Positions 1 to 9,400 of a stretch of 34,394 nucleotides of DNA are shown here, piece after piece. Under the pieces are notes generated by a model. That model did not search any database and was not told where the DNA came from. It saw only the letters and a list, made by a program, of their open reading frames with translations. The stretch covers positions 1-34,394 of the forward strand of contig JAGVYZ010000046.1 of NCBI GenBank assembly GCA_018303025.1, written 5' to 3'. The translations under genes were made by a program, and so were the position numbers. Each line of letters starts with the position of its first letter. Within the stretch, counting starts at the first letter, position 1. Source of the stretch: Candidatus Woesearchaeota archaeon. Its GTDB lineage: Archaea > Nanobdellota > Nanobdellia > SCGC-AAA011-G17 > GW2011-AR20.

Positions 1-396
1 ATAGCCCATTCTTTTTGGGAAGCATATGTTGAAGGAAGAGCAGGCTGGGCTAGAAATGCTCAAGGATTTCATATAAAAATTACAGAAAGACTTTCATTAA
101 CAGGTTACCATTTTTTCTTATTTGTAATTGAACTTCCTATGTTATTTGCTTTGCCTTTAGTAGTCAATGGCTGGGACCTAAAAGTTTTCGGCTTGTTAGT
201 TTCTGCATTTTTCTTTGGAACAGTTTTAGAAGATTTTTTCTGGTTTGTAGTAAATCCTTTAGTTAAATTAAATGAATGGAATCCAGATTTTGTAACTTGG
301 TATCCTTGGATTAAATTAGGAAAAATAAAAATTCCTGTATTTTATATTTTAGGTTTAGGAATATCTTATTTGTCATGGTATTTTATCTGGAAATAG
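1..396 (+). CDS. Integral membrane protein, 5'-truncated by window edge
   Basis: Frame 1 is open from base 1 (IAHSFWEAYVEGRAGWARNAQGFHIKITERLSLTGYHFFLF...) into the track ORF at 139; several hydrophobic segments. Confidence 0.7.
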   Translation: MAHSFWEAYVEGRAGWARNAQGFHIKITERLSLTGYHFFLFVIELPMLFALPLVVNGWDLKVFGLLVSAFFFGTVLEDFFWFVVNPLVKLNEWNPDFVTWYPWIKLGKIKIPVFYILGLGISYLSWYFIWK

Positions 397-430
397 TCAT
401 CTTTAAATAAATTACATTCTTTTAAATTAT

Positions 431-848
431 ATGAAAATAGTTTTAATCTCCTGTGTCAGCAAAAAATTAAATAAAAAATCAAAAGCAAAAGATATTTACA
501 TTAGCCCTTTATTTAAGCATAATTTGAATCGCTTATTCTTTAAATCCGGATAAAATTTTCATTTTGTCTGCTAAATATGGCTTATTAAATTTAAATCAGG
601 AGATTGAACCATATAATCAAACCTTAAACAAAATGTCCTCTCTAGAAATTAAGGATTGGTCTATAAACGTGTTAAAAGAATTAAGTAACTTAACAGACAT
701 AAACAATGATGAATTTATCTTTTTAGCAGGGAATAATTATAGGAAATATATTCTTCCTTCAATAAAAAATTATAAAATACCTCTTCAAGGATTAGGCATA
801 GGCAGGCAGTTAAAATTTCTTAAGGAGAAAAATGAGCAATACATGTAA
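431..848 (+). pseudogene. DUF6884-family protein, interrupted by a frameshift near 530
   Basis: ATG at 431 gives MKIVLISCVSKKLNKKSKAKDIYISPLFKHNLNR; a different frame continues AYSLNPDKIFILSAKYGLLNLNQEIEPYNQTL...GLGIGRQLKFLK. The track start at 564 (TTG) is internal. Confidence 0.75.
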
Positions 849-1467
849 TCATCTCCATAATCTATTCAATTCTCTCCCTAAACACAAATTTCCATTTAAT
901 ATAAACGAGATTCCATTAAATGGAATATACATCTTATTTGAAAAAAATGAATTAGCTCATAATACCAACAGGATAGTCAGAATAGGAACTCATACAGGAA
1001 ATAACCAATTAATATCCAGATTAAACCAGCATTTTGTTAATGAAAACAAAGACAGAAGCATTTTCAGGAAGAATATTGGAAGAGCATTATTAAATAAAAA
1101 TAATGATTCTTTCTTAAAATCCTGGGAACTAGATTTAACAACAAAGGCATCCAGAATTCTAAACAACCCCATAGATTTTAATAAACAAAAACAAGTAGAA
1201 AAAGAAGTAACAAAATACATTCAGGAAAATTTCTCATTTGCTGTTTTTGAAGTCAAGAACAAGGAAGAAAGATTAAAATTAGAATCAAAAATTATTTCTA
1301 CAATTTCACAATGCAATGAATGCAAGCCTTCTTTAAACTGGTTAGGTTTATTCTCTCCAAAAGAAAAAATAAGAAATAGTGGTTTATGGCTAGTTAATGA
1401 ATTAAATAAAGAACCTCTTTCTGAAAAAGAATTATTTAATATATCCACCTTTTTGCAGGTTCCATAA
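832..1467 (+). CDS. GIY-YIG-like nuclease domain protein, paired with DUF6884 gene
   Basis: GIYILFEKNE...RIVRIGTHTG...LISRLNQHF motif near N-terminus; start overlaps upstream gene end. Confidence 0.6.
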   Translation: MSNTCNHLHNLFNSLPKHKFPFNINEIPLNGIYILFEKNELAHNTNRIVRIGTHTGNNQLISRLNQHFVNENKDRSIFRKNIGRALLNKNNDSFLKSWELDLTTKASRILNNPIDFNKQKQVEKEVTKYIQENFSFAVFEVKNKEERLKLESKIISTISQCNECKPSLNWLGLFSPKEKIRNSGLWLVNELNKEPLSEKELFNISTFLQVP

Positions 1468-3209
1468 TTTCTTATACTCTCCTTCTAAATTAATCAAATC
1501 TTCATGTTTTCCAATTTGCACTATTTTTCCTTCTTTCATAACAATGATTCTGTCAGCTCTCATTATAGTGGAAAGTCTATGTGCTATAATAATCGAAGTT
1601 CTTCCTTTCATTAATTCCTGCAAATCTTTCTGAATTTCAAATTCAGTTTCAGAATCCAATGAAGAAGTAGCTTCATCTAAAACTAAAACTTTCTTATCAG
1701 CTAAAATAGCTCGAGCAATAGAAACTCTTTGTTTTTCTCCTCCACTTAATTTAATTCCCCTCTCCCCAACAATAGTATTTTCTTTTTTAGGAAATTTCTC
1801 AATAATTTTGTCTAATTGTGAAAATTTAATAGCTTTTATTACATCATTATGAATAGAATCAGGTCTTGAAAATGTAATATTATTGTAAACAGTATCATCA
1901 AATAAAATACATTCCTGTGGTACAATAGCCATTTCTCCTCTTAATGATTCCTGCCTGAAATCTTTAATATTTTTTCCATCAATTAAAATTTCTCCTGAAT
2001 TAACATCATAAAATCTATAAAGAAGTTTAACTAAAGTAGATTTTCCAGAACCAGAATGCCCAACTAAGGCAATTTTTTCATTTTTATTAATTTTTAAGTT
2101 AAAATTTTTAAAAATGCTTCTTTTTCCATAATCAAAAGAAATATTTCTAAATTCAATCTCTCCTTTTTTTATTTCTAACTCAGCTGCATTTTCTTTATCT
2201 TTAACCTCTCTCTCAATTTTTCCATAAGCAAACAAATCATTGAAAATTGTCTCATTCCCCACATAAATCCAAATAATGGACCTAACAATCCAGAGAATAT
2301 TGTATAAATAAAAACAATGGTCCCTATTCCCATCTCATTATTCATTAATTTAACAATTGAAAAATAGACTAAGCAAAAAGTTCCAATCCCTATTATTATT
2401 GCCTGTCCAGAGTCAAACCATCTGAAGTAATCCCAATGATTAATAAAAGCATCTCGAGTATTTTTTGTTAATTTAGAAAATTTATTTTTTATATAATCTT
2501 CTTTACCAAAATATTTAATTGAATCAATATTAGTAAAAATATCAGAAATATTTGCTTTTTCAATATCCTCAGCCTCATTAGCTTTCAAGCTTGCACCTTG
2601 TTGCAACATCTGGTTATACAAACTATAAGAGATAAAAGTTATAACTGTTAAACCTATAATTAATGCAGATAATTTGTCTAATAATATCAAAGAACTGCTT
2701 ATTATTATCAATTGAAAGATTAAAGGAGCTAAATTGAATGTTATTGCATCAGTCATCTTTTCCATAGCTCTCCCGCCTCTTGTTAATCTAGAAATCAAGC
2801 TACCTGTTTTATGAGTTGTATGAAAACTGTGCGATAATCCAATGATATGGCTAAAGAATTTTCTTTTTAATTCAACAATGATATTTGCTTCTATTCTATT
2901 AATAAAATGAAGGTAAAACCATCTGTTTATAGTTCTAATTATGATAATGCCTATATAAACTAATGCAGCTATAAGCAATATTTTAGTAAATATATTATAA
3001 TCTAAACCGCCTTCTGAAAACTTAGTTCCATTATCAATAATAATCTTTAAAATATACTTTTCAGTAACTTGCAAAGCTTCAAATAAAAAAACCAAGCTTA
3101 AGATAACAAAAAATAAAATCTTGTACTTGCTTAGAAACTCCCAGTAAATTCCTAAATTGTATTTGAAATCTATCTTCAAATCTATCTTCTCTTCTTTGGG
3201 CTTTTTCAT
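1432..3209 (-). pseudogene. ABC exporter (fused TMD + NBD), split by a frameshift near 2238
   Basis: 344-aa TMD ORF and 276-aa NBD ORF (GHSGSGKST Walker A, LSGGEKQR signature, VLVLDEATSSLD Walker B) overlap out of frame; adding one base gives ...GMRQFSMDLFAYGKIEREVKDKENA... Confidence 0.8.
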
Positions 3210-3238
3210 ATTTGTAAATAAAAATGGACGCTGTGGGA

Positions 3239-3312
3239 CTTTCCGAAGCTTTATTTTCTTTCTTCAAGGTGTTCTTTTCCCCGAAGGCTTTTCTTACAAG
3301 AAAAAAGCTTCT
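3239..3312 (-). other. Putative T-loop (59/60) intron of tRNA-Ala
   Basis: GTGGG/CCCAC T-stem flanks TTC...GAA helix, AGT 3' bulge, GAAGCTTT/AAAGCTTC inner helix; excision restores TTCAAAT. Confidence 0.65.
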
Positions 3313-3334
3313 TTTGAACCCACGATCCCTCCCT

Positions 3335-3352
3335 ATTTAGACTATGATTGTT
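3335..3352 (-). other. Canonical 37/38 intron of tRNA-Ala
   Basis: BHB: TTAG/CTAA 4-bp central helix, 3-nt bulges CAA and ATA. Confidence 0.7.
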
Positions 3353-3430
3353 TGCTAAGGGAAGATTCTAACCGAGCTAAACTAAGCGCCCCTATAAATA
3401 AAAGAAAAATTATGCCTTAAAAATCTATCT

Positions 3431-6400
3431 TTATTCTGTTTTCTTACTACAAATAATCCATATGACAATTCCCACAATCAAAATAATAAATATTCCTGCA
3501 AGAATAAATAAGTAATTATAATTTTTTGGTGGAGTTTTCGCAGGTATATCTATTGTAATTAATAGATTAGTATCATCCACATCAAAATCAATACAGTCCG
3601 GACCTAAACCATAACCATCTTCATCTCTATCAACACATTCTCCTTCTTGAAAGCAAGACTTTGTTTCTCTAGGCTGTCCGCTTTCGCTCATGCAATTATT
3701 CAAATCAACACAAACAAGTTTTTGAAAATGATTTTTGCATGGTCCAAACTGGCAGTTTCCCCAATTAGGAACACACTCACTTTCTTTAACTGCATTGCCT
3801 GAAATTAAAGAATAAAAAACATTATTCAAAAAAGTTTTTTCTGCACTAATGCGTTTGATACTCATTCCTGTTGCAATTGATCCTCCTCCGCTTCCGCTAC
3901 TTCCGTCAGAGCTTCCTTGAGAAGGCTCATTGATAGGAACTGTTACTGGAGTTTCTATAGGAATCTTTTCAATTTCTTCATTTTCTATTTGATCTTCATT
4001 AGGATTAAATTTCAATGCAATTGCCTCAATCTTCATTCCAATCCCAGATGTCCATGCGTAAATCATAGTTAATGTCTCTACATTTCCATCAGAAAACCAT
4101 CTTGTGCTATCATAAGCATCAAGATAAAAATTATCAAAATCAACCCATTCAACATTGCATTTATCTTCTGAAAAATTAAAGTCCGTGCAATAAACAAATT
4201 TAATTTCACGTTCATCAACTGACTCAAGATTAAGACCCCATTCAGAAAAATAATTTATAGGAACATCAAGAGACACTTCTTTCACTTTTATGTCAGACGT
4301 ATCCTCAAATTTATTTACAAAGACAGCATAATACTCTCCGGAGTCATTTGTTTTATTGTAAAATTCAGATATCAAATTCATTTCTTGTTTAAATGAAGAA
4401 TCAAAGAGCATTTGTGCACGAACCCGGTTTTCTCCATATCTTACATCCATATCAAACCGTTCTCCATTAGATAAATTCGGATATTCTGCATAAATTCCAT
4501 CATCTCTTGCTTCAGTATAACCGCGCCAGTCAGGAAAATAAATATCCCTAAAAACTCTGTTGTTTTCTTTATCAAAGATATTAATTTTTCCTTCAATAAA
4601 ATCATAAATACGAACTTCTTTCTCAACAACATTGTTTTCTTTATCTACATCATCTGCAATTAATTCAATCTTTAAATTATGTAATCCTATTTCTTCAGGA
4701 ATCCAATTATAATCATGCCCTAAGTTCATTCCTGATTCAAGATTATCAAAAGTATAAGTTTCCAGTGTCTTTCCATTATCACTTATGTTTAAAATCACAT
4801 TTTGGATATTTTTATTTCCATAATTCATTACAGATATCTGAATATGATTAGCTTGGTTTTTTATAGGATATTTTACCATATAATACTCCAAAGCAACATC
4901 TGCACCATCAACTTTTACATTTGTATAAATCTCATCAATATTATTTTCAATGTTTTGGTCTTCATTTTCTCTTAACCTTTCATTAACACTAACATTTGCA
5001 ACAATCTTTGTGTAACCTTTATTTTCAGGAGTCCATGGAACAATTACATCTTTTGAATTAAGAATTTCTCCTTTAGGAGCATAAACTTTTATTTTTACTT
5101 TTCCAACTGCACCAGCAAATGCTGCGGGCGAATTGCTTTCTAAAACCTCTATTCCAACACCATTAATCAAAACTATTCCTTGTGACTGGCTTACATATAA
5201 ACTATCGCTTTCGCTATTTTTTGTTACAGCAATATTTGAATAAACCCTATGATCTCCGCCAATATAAGAATCTGTTAATTCAATTTCATATTCTTCATTA
5301 TTCACGGTTATTGTTTCTTTTGGATTGTTGTCATCTAATTCCAGCTCCTGCAACTCTTCACAAAGGTCTAAACGGATAAAATTATCTCCAGAATTAGCAT
5401 TGCCTGTAAATGCTTTTATCTTGTAAGGTATACCCAAAAGATTGAATTTTTTTGTGCCATCAGCATTAAGAAGTACAGAATAACTTCCAAAGTCTGATCT
5501 TAATTCAACGCGATTATATGTATTAACACTGGTTATTTCTGTAGGAATTACCGCAACTTTGATTTTTCTTTCTCCATTAAAATCTTTCAAAATAAATTCA
5601 TCTCCTTCCTTCAGATTCAAACTGCAAGCATCAGGCCGATAATCTAAATTTCCGAGATTTTCAGAATAAATTAATCTTTCTTCACTTTTATCTTCATTAA
5701 TGTCATATACTGAAAGATTTACTTGCTGCGCAATCCTGTTTCCATAATTATTAACTCTCAATTTTATCTCTCCTGCTTCTCCAACAAAGTATTCTTGGTT
5801 ATATCCTGAGAAAGCAACATTAACATCAGGCCCAGCTGCTATTGCATCCCAATACATTTTAAGAATATTATTTTCCAAATTTATATCCTTGCTTGAATTA
5901 ACAACAAAAGCAAGTGTAAACATGCCTGATTTTTGAGGAGTAAACTCAAACTCTAAATTATTGTAATTGAGAGGGCAATTTACACAACCAAGTCCTCCAA
6001 GATTTCGTGATTGTTTTGTTTCTATAAGTTCAAAATTGCAACCCTTTGGATTTTCAAAATTACAGAAGTCAGAAGAATAATACATTGAAACATTCACATT
6101 TTCAGCTTCTTCATTTCCAACATTTTCAATCATCACTTGTATCCGAGTACTCATGTCTTTGATAAAAGCTAAATTATAATTATTTTCATAAATTCTTAAA
6201 TCCGGTCCAGACTCTTTAATTCTAATTATATTAAAGTATTCATTGTTGGATTTAATTTGATCTTCTGATTGAAGTTTCATTCTTATAATATATTGTCCTG
6301 GCTCTTTGTTTAATATGGCTTTGAAGTTTTCATTATAATAACCATCGAAATAATTTTTGCTAACATCTATTTCATCAACATAGCCCTGTCTGACTAACTC

Positions 6401-9400
6401 ATATTGACAATTTTTTCTTTTACTCCAATCATTTAAACTGCAATCATCTGAATTATCAGAAGGTTTTGCAACTTCCATTGACCAGCTTAAATGGGATAAT
6501 TTTTCTTTACCTTTGTTAACTATTTGAACTGAAAATTGAGCTTCTTTCCCAGAATAAATTTCATAAGGAATAAAACCATAAATTTGTGCATCTTTTGTAG
6601 GTTGAACATACTTGCCTTGCCATAACAGATTATCATTTTCATTTGCATCATTATCAATTATTGCTTTTGCTCTAATTCCGTTTCCTCCCACTTTTCCAAT
6701 AAACTTAAATTCAACAATCTTTGATTCAAATGGAGCCAAGTTAATTCTTTGTATTTCTTCATTATGTATGTCTTGTCCATAATTTTTATACTGGAGATTT
6801 AAATCAACTGCTTCTCGAGTTTTTCCTTTGTTTTTTATAGCAATTAAGGCTATATTCTCTTTGTCTATTTCTATATCCGGAATTGTAATTGATTGAACAG
6901 CAACATCATTCAGAGGAATATATCTCATGGCATCTTCTTTTTTAACTAAAATTCTTGCATCAAAATCATCCAATTCAACCGATGAAACAGGAGCACTAAA
7001 TGTTCCATCAGATTCTAATGGAAAATATTCGCTTTCAAGTTGCATACTTACTTTTTTTTCTGAAAATTGTTCAGGCCTCACAAGCACTAATGCATTTTCA
7101 AATTCTCTTGCAAAAATTCCTGCTGTTTCAGGCAAACTGCCCTCAACTAAAGAAACATCATCAAACCATGCAGTGCCTTTCCCATTATAAATCATTAAAG
7201 CAATATAAGAGCCATCAACATTATTTCCTGTTCTAAAACTTCCTGAAATTGTTGTCCAATCATGTGTTCCTGGACCAGGACCATTATAGTAAACATTGCC
7301 CTGCGATTCAGGTATATTAAAATAAATAGTAGCTCCTGGATTCACTTCTGCTCCAAGATTAGTAATCCATTCTATTGGTCTTGACTCTAAATTTTCTGTT
7401 TTAATCCTTGCGCTGAATGAATAAACACTATTTGGCTTTAATTCCAAGGATTGGTAAATCCCGCCAGTTTCCATGTTCTCGCCAGTAGAATAAACTTTCA
7501 CTGCTTTACTGCCAGATAAAATTTCAGAATTATAAGCAAAATTCTGAGACCACCACTCAAGTTTTTTCCAGTTTTTAATTTCATTATTCTCTGTTTCTTC
7601 AAAACCAGAATTTTTTATTAAATTATTTTGATTTAAATTTTGTGCATCTTCACTTGGAATAAAATAAAAATCTCCTAAAGGTTTTCCGACATTGAATTTA
7701 ATTGCATCAAACCAATAGTTTTCAGGCCGGCCATAATCTCTTGCATCCTGATATGAAAAATAGGTGCAGTTGTTAGAAATCAAATAATATCTGGCTAAAG
7801 CATAAATTCTTTTTTCTTCTGTATTTCCTGTTTTAATATTGGCTAATGTCGATATATCATAAGTTAATCTTTCTTTGCCAAGAGCCTGAGAATCCGCTTT
7901 AAGAAAAATTACTTTGTTATTTTGACATGCTTTCTCAAAATTATCAGCCACTTTTTTCAAAAAAACAGGATTGTCATACATAGAATTTCCATAAGTAATA
8001 TACCCTTCAAATAATGTTCCCATAGGAGAGTCATCTGAAAATTTATTGAAAATATATCCTGCATTAAGGGTTATCAGTTTATCTGGAAAATTTTGCTGAA
8101 GTCGTTCATATAAAGAAATTTTGTTTTTAATATATTCCTCTTGGGAATTTCCTGGATATTCCAAAATATAACTCCCGCCGCCTCCACCGCTAAAAACATC
8201 CATTACTCTTAAATCAGAATCATCCAAAAAAAAGCTGTCTACATTATAATTTTGAGAAATATGGTTAACATAATAATTAGCATAATCCCTAAAAAAGCTG
8301 TCTTGATGATTAAACATCCATGTATCTGCCATATATTGAGTAGCTAATCTGCTTTGCCATTTGAATCTTGCAGTTGCTTGTGGATTGACTAGATTTGAAA
8401 ATTCAGCATCATCAACAAATCCATCTTTATTTTTATCATTCATTTCATCCCAGCCCCAAAATGTTATCCTCGTGTCATCTTCGCGATAGTATTCTCCGCT
8501 AATTGCAGGGTCAGTAATTACTATAAATCCAAATACAATATCTCCTCCATAATTATGAGTTTGTAATAAAGGGCCTTCAGTTAAACTTAGCGGACATTTA
8601 ATTTTAATCCAGTACAAGTAATCATTATTAACTTTATTTTTCTTCCAGTCTGTAGGAGGATAAAAAGCCATTTTTCCCTTTTTAATAAAATTTTCAGTTG
8701 TATCTTCTTTAACATCTAATTTTTTCCATTCATTGCCATTCCAGTATTCTAAATTAATTTCAAAATTACTGCCAGCACTCTTGAGAACATTCCAGTTTAT
8801 TTCTTGAAATTTTCCTAAATTTCCTATGTATATCTCATCTCCTGAAGAAGAACACAAAGGAATATATTCGTCACCCTGCACAGAAACGCCTTTGCCATAA
8901 TATGACTTTATGCTGATATCGTAAAAATTCTGATTCTGCTTAACATAAATCCTAAAAAATTTATCTATTAGTGCTCTCCTATATCCTTCTTCGGGAATTT
9001 CTGTGTAAGAACCCAGATATCTTCTATCAATAGTTATATCCTTTGAAAGATGCAAAAATGCCCTTTCTGAATCCTCATTTTTTTCTTCAGCATAATTTAA
9101 GAGAAAAGGGGTATCTACATATTCGTTAAATTGCGAGAGAGTCAAGTCCAGATAATAAGAAATAATAAACTCCTTGTCTAATCCCTGCCCTTTTTGTATG
9201 CTAGTTTTACCAATTACAAAATCAAATAAAGGGTTAATAGAATAAATGTCAGAAAGAGTAATCTCTCTAAAAAGCATAGCAAAAGTCTTTATATGCGAAA
9301 ACTTATTTTTTATCGGGTTTATCTTTGTAAGGTCAGAATGCTTTTCTAAACCTGCAGTACATGCTCCGTCTTGGCAAATTTCTCCTTTATCAGAGCAATT

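Larger units (their letters stand above)
3225..3391 (-). tRNA. tRNA-Ala (anticodon AGC) with two introns
   Basis: Exons: GGGCGCT TA GTTT AGCTCGGTTA GAAT C TTCCC TTAGCA/A GGGAG GGATC GTGGG TTCAAA/T CCCAC AGCGTCC A. G3:U70 present. Introns 3335-3352 (18 nt, 37/38) and 3239-3312 (74 nt, T-loop 59/60). Confidence 0.78.

Noticed and set aside
2175-2262. Programmed frameshift in the ABC exporter
   Set aside because: No slippery heptamer at the break; a one-base error or mutation is simpler.
3157-3420. 87-aa plus-strand ORF
   Set aside because: Runs across the minus-strand tRNA-Ala gene and into the ABC exporter antisense; composition is not protein-like.
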